The position numbers and the translations under genes are program-made. 64,000 nucleotides of DNA from the NCBI GenBank assembly GCA_014860805.1, contig JACZJB010000136.1:1-64000 (forward strand). Reading direction: 5' to 3'. This document shows positions 50,129 through 60,100 of this stretch, one piece after another (positions within the stretch are counted from its first letter, which is position 1; each line of letters opens with the position of its first letter). The notes beneath the pieces are model-generated. The model had not been told where the DNA came from and ran no database searches. It saw only the letters and a program-made list of their open reading frames with translations. Source of the DNA: Anaerolineales bacterium. GTDB lineage: Bacteria > Chloroflexota > Anaerolineae > Anaerolineales > Villigracilaceae.

Positions 50129-52459
50129 TCAACCTCTCAATCTAGTTGCCGCAATCGCGGCCTGTCCTAACGAGAGTCCGCCGTCGTTTGTCGGAACCTC
50201 TCGATGTATGTATACTTCGAATCCATCTTTTCTTAATAGTGATAATGTTCGTCCTAATAGTGTGATATTCTGCCAGACTCCGCCAGACAAAACAACGGGC
50301 CGAATCCCCGTTTCCGCGCTGATTTTCGCAACCATCTCCCGCACCGCTTCTGCCAGCCCATTGTGAAAGCGCGCCGAAATTTTTTGAATGGAGATTCCCG
50401 TTGCTGCGTCTTTTACCAACGCCTCAACAACGCCTCGGACTCCGACCAAGCCTGATGCAACGCCAAAGGAATACATCCCCGCCTCAGCAGGATCTGCCAA
50501 CGCCTCGAACTCAATGGCTGCCTGACCTTCATAATTAACTTTTTGCCGAACACCCGCCAAAGCTGCCGCCGCATCGAACAACCGTCCCATCGACGAAGTC
50601 ATGGGCGTGTTGATTCTTCTCTCCAACTGCGCTTGCAAAACAACGAGGTCTTTCGCGTTGAATTCAGCAACAGAATCAAGCCGCGTATCCCACTCCAAAC
50701 CGAGGCTCCACAACAAAGCCAGCGCCGTGCGTGCAGGTTTCCGAATTGCCGCGTCCCCGCCCGGCAAAGGGAAATATTCCAAATGAGACGCGCGTTGAAA
50801 CGATTTGTAATCCCCAACCAAAAATTCCCCGCCCCAAATTGCACCGTCTTCTCCATAGCCTGTCCCATCGAACGACACGCCGATGACGGGTTCATTCAGT
50901 CCATGCTCGGCCATGCAGGCGGCAATGTGCGCATGGTGATGCTGAATATCGAAGAGTGGAAGATTTTCGCGCTCGGCTCGTTCATTCGCGTAGATAGATG
51001 CCAGATAATTTGGGTGCATGTCACATGCAATTGCTTCAGGCTTCACGCGGAACAAACGCTCGAAATGCTCCACGCCTTGCTCAAACGATCTCAACGTTTC
51101 GTAATTTTCCATATCCCCAATGTGGTGGCTCAGAAACGCATAATTCCCATTCGTGATGCAAAACGTATTCTTCAACTCAGAGCCCGTCGCGAGCAATTGC
51201 GGAACATCAAAAGGCAGTTTGACGGGAAAAGGCGAATAACCACGTGAGCGGCGAATGGGATAAATGGTTTTCTGGTGGTCGTCCGCCGTATCGAGACCAC
51301 TGTGATGGGTGAACACTCTTGCCACCGAATCATCGCAGCGGATATGAATATCACGATCATGCATCAGAAACGCATCAGCGAGTTTGGATAATCGCTTTCG
51401 TGCTTCATCGTTGTCTGTGGCAATGGGTTCTTCGGAGAGATTGCCGCTGGTGAGAACCAAAGGAGGAAGGATGGGTAATGAATGATGAATGGAATCTGCA
51501 AAAAGAAGGTGGTGCAAAGGAGTGTATGGAAGCATTACACCGAGCCAACCCTGCTTGGGTGAAACTTCTTCCACGATGGTTGATTCGGGCCTTTTCTTCA
51601 GGAGAACGATAGGCCGTGCTGTAGACTGCAATAGCTCACGCTCTGCGTCGTTGAGGAAGCAATGCTGCTCAATCGTTTCGATGTCAGGCATCATCAATGC
51701 GAAGGGCTTGTCCACGCGCAATTTGCGGGTGCGGAGTTCGGTGACTGCTTTTTCATTTGTTGCGTCGCAAGCGAGATGAAATCCGCCAAGACCTTTTATT
51801 GCAACGATATTTCCTTTTGTCAGTAAATTGCGTATTTCAAGAATTGCTTCATCGCCATCTTTCTTTTCCTTTTCATCTTTTGTTTCCAGCCAAATCTGCG
51901 GCCCACACACAGGACATGCCACGGGTTGCGCATGGAACCTGCGATTTGTTGGGTCGGTGTATTCGCGCTCGCAATCTGGGCAGAGCGGAAAGCCCGCCAT
52001 GGTGGTCTTCGGTCTGTCGTAGGGGATGTCTTTGATGATGGTGAAGCGCGGTCCGCAGTTGGTGCAGTTGATGAAGGGATAGTGATAGCGACGGTCAGAC
52101 GGGTCGAAGAGTTCGCGCAGGCAGTCGGGGCAAATGGAAACGTCCGGTGAGATGGGCTGGAATGCGCCGTCCACGGATTCAGAGTGGCGAATGTCGAAGG
52201 AACTGAATCCGTTGGCAGGGCGGAAAGAGGCGGAGAATTCGTCTATGCGGGAGAGGGTTGGGGCTTCGTCCTGTAATTTTTGGATGAAGATGTCGAGGAT
52301 GTCTTTTTCCCCATCCACTTCTACTTCAACACCTGCGGATGTGTTCTTGACCCAGCCTTTGAGACCGAGGCGCGTGGCAAGGTTATAAACAAAGGGTCGG
52401 AAACCGACCCCTTGTACGATGCCTGTGATGTGAATTCGAACACCAGTTTCAGGTTCCAA
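50129..52459 (-). CDS. hypF: Carbamoyltransferase HypF
   Basis: Acylphosphatase-like 'VRIHITGIVQGVGFRPFVYNLATRLGLKGWVKNTSAGVEVEVDG', zinc-finger CxxC motifs, YrdC-like and 'HHHAHIAACMAEHG'; initiates with TTG. Confidence 0.95.
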   Translation of the reverse strand: MEPETGVRIHITGIVQGVGFRPFVYNLATRLGLKGWVKNTSAGVEVEVDGEKDILDIFIQKLQDEAPTLSRIDEFSASFRPANGFSSFDIRHSESVDGAFQPISPDVSICPDCLRELFDPSDRRYHYPFINCTNCGPRFTIIKDIPYDRPKTTMAGFPLCPDCEREYTDPTNRRFHAQPVACPVCGPQIWLETKDEKEKKDGDEAILEIRNLLTKGNIVAIKGLGGFHLACDATNEKAVTELRTRKLRVDKPFALMMPDIETIEQHCFLNDAERELLQSTARPIVLLKKRPESTIVEEVSPKQGWLGVMLPYTPLHHLLFADSIHHSLPILPPLVLTSGNLSEEPIATDNDEARKRLSKLADAFLMHDRDIHIRCDDSVARVFTHHSGLDTADDHQKTIYPIRRSRGYSPFPVKLPFDVPQLLATGSELKNTFCITNGNYAFLSHHIGDMENYETLRSFEQGVEHFERLFRVKPEAIACDMHPNYLASIYANERAERENLPLFDIQHHHAHIAACMAEHGLNEPVIGVSFDGTGYGEDGAIWGGEFLVGDYKSFQRASHLEYFPLPGGDAAIRKPARTALALLWSLGLEWDTRLDSVAEFNAKDLVVLQAQLERRINTPMTSSMGRLFDAAAALAGVRQKVNYEGQAAIEFEALADPAEAGMYSFGVASGLVGVRGVVEALVKDAATGISIQKISARFHNGLAEAVREMVAKISAETGIRPVVLSGGVWQNITLLGRTLSLLRKDGFEVYIHREVPTNDGGLSLGQAAIAATRLRG

Positions 52460-52476
52460 GTTTCAGGTTCCAAGTT

Positions 52477-53136
52477 TTAGGCGTGTGAGGCGTGTTGCAT
52501 TAGCCAGCTAATCCATGCATCAAGACCTTCGCCTGTGCGGCAGGAAAGCGGGAATGTGGTAACGCCAGGGTTGAGCACCTGCACGCCGCGTTCGAAATAA
52601 TCCATACGGAACTCGACGTAGGGGAGGAGGTCGATTTTATTGATGACGAGCGCGTCCACGCCGCGATAGGTGCCTGGATATTTATAGGGTTTGTCATCGC
52701 CTTCGGGAATGGAAGCGACGAGCACGGTCTTGTGCGTGCCGAGTTTGAAGTTGGCAGGGCAGACGAGGTTGCCGACATTTTCGACGATGAGCAGGTCAAA
52801 TTGAGTCAGGTCAAGTTGTTCGAGTGCGCCGCGCAGCATGACCGCGTCGAGATGACAGTCGCCGCCTGTGTTGATCTGAATGGCGGCATTCGCGCCTGCG
52901 GCGGCGGCTCGGTCTGCGTCGATGGATGTGGCGATGTCACCGTCAATGGTGGCGACACGCAGTTTGTCTTTGAGCAAAGGCAATGTCTTCTCGATGAGCG
53001 AGGTCTTGCCTGCGCCAGGGGATGCCATGATGTTGATGGAAAAGACGCCAGCGGAATCGATGCGCGTGCGGTTTTCTTGCGCTAAACGGTCATTGGCATT
53101 GAGGATGTTTTCGACAATTGGGATATTTTGAGGCAT
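52477..53136 (-). CDS. hypB: Hydrogenase nickel incorporation GTPase HypB
   Basis: 'FSINIMASPGAGKTSLIEKTL', 'DGDIATSIDADRAAAAGANAAIQINTGGDCHLDA', 'LLIVENVGNLVCPANFKLG', 'VINKIDLL'. Confidence 0.95.
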   Translation of the reverse strand: MPQNIPIVENILNANDRLAQENRTRIDSAGVFSINIMASPGAGKTSLIEKTLPLLKDKLRVATIDGDIATSIDADRAAAAGANAAIQINTGGDCHLDAVMLRGALEQLDLTQFDLLIVENVGNLVCPANFKLGTHKTVLVASIPEGDDKPYKYPGTYRGVDALVINKIDLLPYVEFRMDYFERGVQVLNPGVTTFPLSCRTGEGLDAWISWLMQHASHA

Positions 53137-53159
53137 TTTGATTTCCGATTTTTGTTTGA

Positions 53160-53501
53160 TTATTCCACATCGATGGATTCAAGTGCAAATTCCTCACCAG
53201 CGATAACCTTTGCCCCTACTCCGCCGCATTGCGGGCAGACTAATTCTCTGTCAGTGGGGTGGTATTTGTGGAAACAAGTCATACATTGCAATTCGGCGGG
53301 GATGCGGCGGAAGTGGAGCGTGGCTTTTTCTGCGATGGTGTCCTTGGCGATGATCTCCCAGTAGAACTGGATGGAGTCATCCACCATGCTGGCGAGTTCG
53401 CCCATGACGATGTGCAGGTCAGTAATGCGTTTGGCACCTGCTTTTTCAGCGTGGCCGAGTGCGATTTTTAGGAGGGATTCGGTTATGGGAAGTTCGTGCA
53501 T
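53160..53501 (-). CDS. hypA: Hydrogenase maturation nickel metallochaperone HypA
   Basis: 'MHELPITESLLKIALGHAEKAGAKRITDLHIVMGEL', 'CMTCFHKYHPTDRELVCPQCGG'. Confidence 0.93.
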   Translation of the reverse strand: MHELPITESLLKIALGHAEKAGAKRITDLHIVMGELASMVDDSIQFYWEIIAKDTIAEKATLHFRRIPAELQCMTCFHKYHPTDRELVCPQCGGVGAKVIAGEEFALESIDVE

Positions 53502-53617
53502 TGGCTATTCCGATTTCTATTATCTTTAAAGTTTTAATCACAGCAACAAAATCATATCAGTGTTTTAAGTATATGTGAGGTGCAAAATGTCCCGAGTTAG
53601 ATCGCCTACTTGCTAAT

Positions 53618-53668
53618 TAAAAAATCACCCCGGGGACGATTGCCGTTTGAGCAACTGTCCCCGGGGCA
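53618..53668 (-). terminator. Terminator of the minus-strand giant sortase-containing gene
   Basis: ccccggggac...gtccccgggg with T-tract on the minus strand. Confidence 0.8.
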
Positions 53669-53682
53669 TTGTGCGAAATTAG

Positions 53683-54120
53683 CTACTTTTCAGGGATAAC
53701 GCTGACAAGCACGGCGCGGACGAGCCGGCGGGAGGTGAACTTCCTGAGTTCACTGTTCCAGTTTTCACAGGTAACGAGAGTGACCCAGTCATATTCTTCG
53801 TGCTTGAAGAGCGCGGAGAGGCTGGCCGGGGAGATCAGTCGGTTCTGCTGAACCTGGTAGATGTATATCTGCCCATTGGCGTGAATCCTGAATTTGTCAC
53901 CAATTTTCAAATCCTTGATGTAAGCAAAGGAAGTGAGGTTGCCGTTCGGGTCGGTGGCGTGGCCAGTCAGAATGGTGTTGCCCGCCCAAGTGGGGTAGGC
54001 GGAACCTTCAAGATAGCCGATCTTGCTTTCCAGCCAGGTGACGTCCCAGCCGTTGTTGTACTTGATGCCCACGATCGGTTGGTTGATGCTCAGGGAGGGG
54101 ATCTCCAGGCGGAGATTCTC
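53683..54120 (-). other. C-terminal sortase domain of second giant protein
   Basis: 'LRLEIPSLSINQPIVGIKYNNGWDVTWLESKIGYLEGSAYPTWAGNTILTGHATDPNGNLTSFAYIKDLKIGDKFRIHANGQIYIYQVQQNRL...VTLVTCENWN...RRLVRAVLVSVIP'; Cys codon 53769-53767. Confidence 0.85.
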
Positions 54121-57100
54121 TTTGGTTTCGTAGAGCAGATTCCCAGTTTGAGCAGGAAGCGGGGTAATCTCGCCGGGAGCAAAGCCTGTGACCGGGATCA
54201 TGACACCCGAAGCAGGGAGCTCGAATCCCGTGTTCGCTGCGCCGCCGCTGCCTCCTCCGCCAATTCCATTCGGGATTGTGAAGGTGCGGACCATATCAGT
54301 CCCTGCAGTGTTTCCATCACCTGCAAGCTCAAGGCCATAGAGATCTGTGATGGAGGTGGTACCGCAAATGAAGAGGCGATAGTTGCCATAGGCGAGAGGT
54401 AAGCCATCATTTACGTTGACAGTGGCAATGAAAGGACCCGCGCCGCCATTATTACTGTAGGTTACGAAGTTGATGGTAATGGCAATATCCTGTGAGCTTA
54501 CACCACCGGCGCAACTGACAGTTTGAAAATCATCAGCGTTGTCATGAACCAGCATAAAGTTGGCCGGGTTGGTGACATCGTCCAGCGCGGTGTTGCCGGC
54601 TGGGTCATTAAGATCCTGGTCGAAGGTGACGATGAATTGCGTGACGCTGGCTGTGACCACTTCAGCTTCTGCAAGGATGCCGTCCCCGGTGTCTGCAACA
54701 GTGTTGATTCCATTCGTGACAACTTTAGGCGGCATGGGCAAAATTGAAAGATCCATGCTGGCGGAATCTGTCAGGTTGCCGCCTGAACCGTTGTTGCCGA
54801 GATCGTCAACGTCAATTTGCAGAGTGTCGCCGCCATTGAATCCCGCTGGTGGATCGTAGCGCATGCCGTTGAGCGCGGCGTTGATGTCACTCAGCGCGCC
54901 GCTGAAGGTCATTGTGTTATCGGTTGTTCCGTCGCCTGTGCTGAAGATCAACCCACTGGTGGTGCTGAGGGTGAGCCTGCCTTGTATAACGGTGAGGGTG
55001 GTTTGGACAGCATCCGTGCCGGCATCGGGGTCGCTGAGTGTGATACGGGATGCATTGGCAGTGTTGAAGAAGAGCGGAGAGCTTTCGTCCACATTCTTCG
55101 AATTAGATTGGAGCGTAATAACCGGCGCATCATTGACATTCGAGATGGTGATGATGAATTGTTCTTCCATGAATAAACCGCCCGCATCTTCACTGTGAAT
55201 GCAGATGGTGAGGGTGCCCTGGATGTCGGCATCCAGAACTGCGGCTGTTTCGAGAGTATCGCCATTCAATTGGAATGATGCATCGTCGGGCCCGCCGCAG
55301 AAGGAGTAGGTGAAAGTATCGCCGCTGTCTGGATCGGTTGTGGATAGAGTCCCGACAACGGTGCCGGCAGGCAGGCCTTCGTTCACGATGCTGTTCGAAA
55401 GAGCAATGTCTGTGGGAATGTCGTTGACGTTCGCAACAACGATAGTGAAAGGCTGCTCGACATTTACAGTACCATCTGTGACTCGCAAGGTGACGTTATG
55501 GTTGCCGATATGTGCATTGGTGGGCGTGCCGCTAAGGGTGGCAGTTCCGTTACCATTATCCACGAGGGACAACCATGCAGGCAGTGTGGGAGCGGTAATG
55601 GTGAGCGTGTCACCCAGGTCTGGATCTGAGGCGGTGATATTGTAGGAGTAAAGGACATCTTCCGTGGCACTCGTAACTGCTGTGCTGGTGAAGGCAGGAG
55701 CGTCATTGACATTGGCAACTGTAACAACAAATATCTGATCTGCGCTGGCAGTACCGTCGCTGACTCGCAATGTGACGTTGTGATTGCCGACGTTTGCATT
55801 GGTCGGTGTGCCAGAGAGCGTGGCTGTTCCATTTCCATTATCCACAAGGGATAGCCAGGCAGGTAAGGTTGGGGCAGTGATGATAAGGCTGTCACCAACG
55901 TCAGGATCATTGGTTGTAATGTCATAGGTGTACAGCGCGGCTTCGGTAGCGGAGGTCACGGCTGTGCTGGTAAAGGCAGGAGCATCGTTGACATTGGCTA
56001 CTGCAATCGTGAAGTTTTGCTGAACAGAGACCGTTCCGTCACTGACTTGCAGTACCACAGGGTTGTTTCCGGCGTTTGCATTAAGTGGAACGCCGCTGAG
56101 TGTGGCTGTGCCATTGCCGTTATCTACCAAAGAGAGCCAGGAGGGCAGGGTCGGTGCGGTGATGGCGAGAACAGTTCCCAGGTCCGGATCTGAAGCGATG
56201 ATGTTGTAAGTGTAGAGGATGTCCTCGGTGGCGGCGGTCACCGCTGTGCTGGTGAAGGCAGGGGCGTCATTGACATTGGCAACGGTTATGACAAAGTTCT
56301 GATCGACATTCAAAATGCCGTCGCTGACTCGCAAAGTGACGTTGTTCGCCCCGACATTGGCATTGCTGGGTGTCCCAAAGAGTGTGGCTGTTCCATCACC
56401 GTTGTCAACGAGGGAGAGCCATGCAGGCAATGTTGGAGCAGTGATCGTGAGTACGGAACCCAGATCAGGGTCGCTGGTTGTAATGTTGTAAATATAGGAC
56501 AGATCTTCGGTGGCTGCGGTGATGCCTGCACTGGTGAAGAAAGGCGCGTCATTCGTGTTGCCTACATCGATCGCGAAAACCTGATTGACATTCGCAATAC
56601 CATCACTGACATTCAGGGTGACGTTATGTATGCCCACGTTCGCATTGACTGGCGTTCCGCTGAGTGTGGCTGTGCCGTTGCCGTTGTCAGTAAAGGTCAA
56701 CCAGGCGGGGAGAGTCGGCGCGGTGATGGTTAGAACAGCTCCCAGGTCCGGATCGGAGGCGGTGATGTTATAGATGTAGAGGGCGTCTTCCGCTGCTGTT
56801 GTGATCGGGGTGCTGGTAAAGATGGGCGCATCGTTCGTGTTAGTCACCGTGATCGTGAATATCTGATCCACATCCGTGACGCCATCATTGACGCGCAAGG
56901 TGACATTATGAATGCCGACATGTGCGTTCAATGGTGTGCCGCTGAGGGAGGCGGTGCCATTGCCGTTATCCACGAGCGATAGCCAGACAGGCAGGGTGGG
57001 AGCAGTAATGATGAGCGTATCGCCGTCTGGGTCACTGGTTGTAATGTTGTATGTGTATGCGCTGTCCTCGGCCGCATTGGTGATCGGCGTGCTTGTGAAG

Positions 57101-60100
57101 GCTGGCGGGTCGTTGATGGGATTCACCGTGACTGTGAATGTAGTTTCAACGAACAAGGTGCCGGTATCTGTGGCGCGGATGGTGATTTGCGCTGAGCCGT
57201 TTGCATTCGGTGCGTAGTCCAGCACCAAATTCTGGTTGCCAGTGACGCTCAACGAAGTAAATAGTGCGGCATTCGTATTGCCGGTTATCGAGTACGTGAG
57301 CGCGGAGTCTGCATCTTCCACATCTGCAAAAGAGGTCCACAGGTCAATTGTGGTGTTCGGCGCATCTTCATCTACAGTGACATTGGCAATGCCAGAGGTG
57401 ACGGGTGTATCGTTGACAGGATTCACTGTGACTGTGAAAGTCGTTTCAATGAACAAGCCACTCGCATCCGTGGCGCGGACCGTGAGCTGGGCACTGCCAA
57501 ATTGATTGGGTGCATAGTCCAGAACAAGGTTCTGCCCGCCTGCAACGCTGACAGATGTGAACAGTGCGGGATTCGTATTCCCTGTGATGGTGTAGGTCAT
57601 CTGCGCATCTGTGTTTTCCACATCCGCAAAGGACGGCCACAGGTCTATTGTCGTGTCCGCGGCATCTTCGTTAACTGTTACATTCGCTATGCCTGTGGTG
57701 GTGGGCGCATCATTGATTTCAGTGATATTGACCGTGAAGACGGTTTCAATGAACAGGCCGCCTGTGTCGGTAGCCCGAACTGTAATTTGGGCACTGCCGC
57801 TGGCGTCTGGCGCAAAATCAAGGACGAGGTTTTGGCCTGCATTTATGTTGTGCGAGGTGAACAAAGCAGGGTTGGTATTGTTCGCGACGGTGTAGACCAA
57901 GGCGCTGTCAGCGTCTTCGATGTCTGCAAAGGAAGGCCATAAGTCAATTGTGGTGTTTGCCGCGTCTTCATCCACAGTGACGTTGGAAATGCCAGTTGTG
58001 GTAGGCGCATCATTGACCGGATTAACTGTCACAGTGAACGTGGTTTCAACAAACAGGCCGCCCGAGTCAGTTGCGCGGACGGTAATGTCTGCAGTGCCCG
58101 CCTGGTTTTCAGCGTAATCGAGAACCAGGTTTTGATTGGCGAGGATATCCACCGACGTGAAGAGCGCCGCGTTGGTGTTGGTTTGGATGGCGTAGGTCAA
58201 AGCGCTGTCAGGCTCATCCAAGTCTGAGAAGGAAGTCCACAAGTCAAGGGTCGAGTTTGAAGCGTCTTCATCCACAGCGACGTTTGCAATACCGCTGGTT
58301 GTCGGTGCATGGTTGACGATTTGCAGATAGGTCAATTCCACGCTTTCGATTGTAGGCGTGATGTTCACATCCGCCGTGCCGAGCGTAACACGGTATTGGG
58401 CGTATTGTCCGTTGGGGCTGGCGATCACACCGCTGGTGGCTTGCCATGCAGACCAGGTTCCATCAGGCGTGGGAGTGTTGCCTGTGCGTGTTTCAAATGC
58501 AGCGTTCGTGCCGGCAGGGATGGAGCTGACCGAGATGAGATCGAGCCAATCCACAACCGAGCCTGCATCGAAGATGCGCGACTCGAAGGCACAGGGGGTG
58601 CCATACGGAGTCAAACGCATCCAGTCGACAATGGCTGCCGTGCCGCCTGCGTCGTAGTCGCTGATGGCGGGACGCATATCTGCCAGCGCGACGTTGTGCT
58701 GGGCGTAGAAAATGCCGTCAATATAAAAGGAAACAGTGGTGCCCGTCCAATCAATGCGATAACGATGCGGCGTGCCGATCCATGTTCCGGGGATGGGCGT
58801 GTTTTGCCCATCGCTGGTCCGTGCATAGAACTGGTTGGTTGTATTATTTGTACTAAAGATCGCCCAGCTTCCGCCAAAGTCTGGCGCGCCGATCAATCCC
58901 ACGTGCTGGAACTGGCTGGCTGTAAATGTGGCTACAAATTCGAAGCTTCTGCCAGGAGTAAAAGTTGTTGTCGAATAATATGCAGCAGCGCCATCGACCA
59001 CAACTTGGCCGCCGCCTACAGTGGATGTTCCGCCCGTCCAAGGCGCGCTTACCCAGCCTGCCGGGAGACTGGCTCCGCTAAACTCCGTGCCAACGGTTGG
59101 GTTGAGGATTAACTCTCCGTTGGTCGTTTCTGTGATGTAGCAGGCGTTCGTACCGGACCCGAAATCTGATCCTGTTGTATCGAGCAATCCATCCGCTTTG
59201 GTGATAAAACTCCAATCCGAATCAGCGCCGAGCGGATTGCCAGCCAAATCAGCGACTGCACTTTCCACATGGACAGCATATTGCGTCCCCAGCGCAAGGT
59301 TGCTGTTCGGGTTGAGCGTGGCAGTTACGCCGGAATAGCTGAGAGTAAACGGCACTGGAGTATTGGGACCATCCAGGGTTAATGAGAAGTTGGCAGGGAT
59401 GATGGTGGCCGGATCCATGGGTTCGCTGAATGTAACCGTGATATTGCCGGTCTCATCCACATCCACTGCGTTCGGCGCAGGGACGCGGCCGATAATGGTT
59501 GGCGATGTGACATCCGCACCAATGGAATATGTGATTGAAACGTCTTCCAAGACCGGCGTGAATGTATTATTCGATGCGGCCAGTACAACCTGATATTGGA
59601 TGTAGCGTGAATTACCGCTTAATGCCGATCCGGATGTTGGCACTGACTGGAAGGAAGTCCACGTGCCGTCCGGAGTGGGCGTGTTGCCGATGCGGTAAGA
59701 GAATGCAAAAGATGTACCTGCGGGTGTTTGACCCGTCCATGCCATGGTTTCCCAGTTGACAGGCTGGCCTGCGTCAAAGACGCGCGAAGTGAAGGTACAA
59801 GGCGAAATATACGGGCTGACGTGCATCCAATCCACCGTGAGGGCGGGGTTATTGAAGTCGTAGTCACTGGCAGCGGCGCGCATTTGGGTGTTGATGGTCA
59901 CAGTGCGGCTGAGAACATTCACTCCATCAATATAGAAGTTGACGCTGTTTGCGTTCCAGTCGATGCGATAGTGATGTGGACTGCCAATGTATTGAGCGCC
60001 CAGTGCAATTTTGTCTTCACCGACGTTGAACGGTCCGCCGGCATTCGCCAGAATACGGGCATAAAGCTGTGAACCGTCATTGCTTGTGGAGAACATGATC

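Noticed and set aside
47661-53501. Searched for selenocysteine/tRNA or hydrogenase subunit genes near the hyp operon
   Set aside because: No convincing tRNA cloverleaf or hydrogenase large-subunit motif seen by eye; none reported.
58309-59112. 267-aa plus-strand ORF antisense to giant 2
   Set aside because: Opposite to a continuous, domain-bearing frame; Cys/Arg-rich, non-globular composition.
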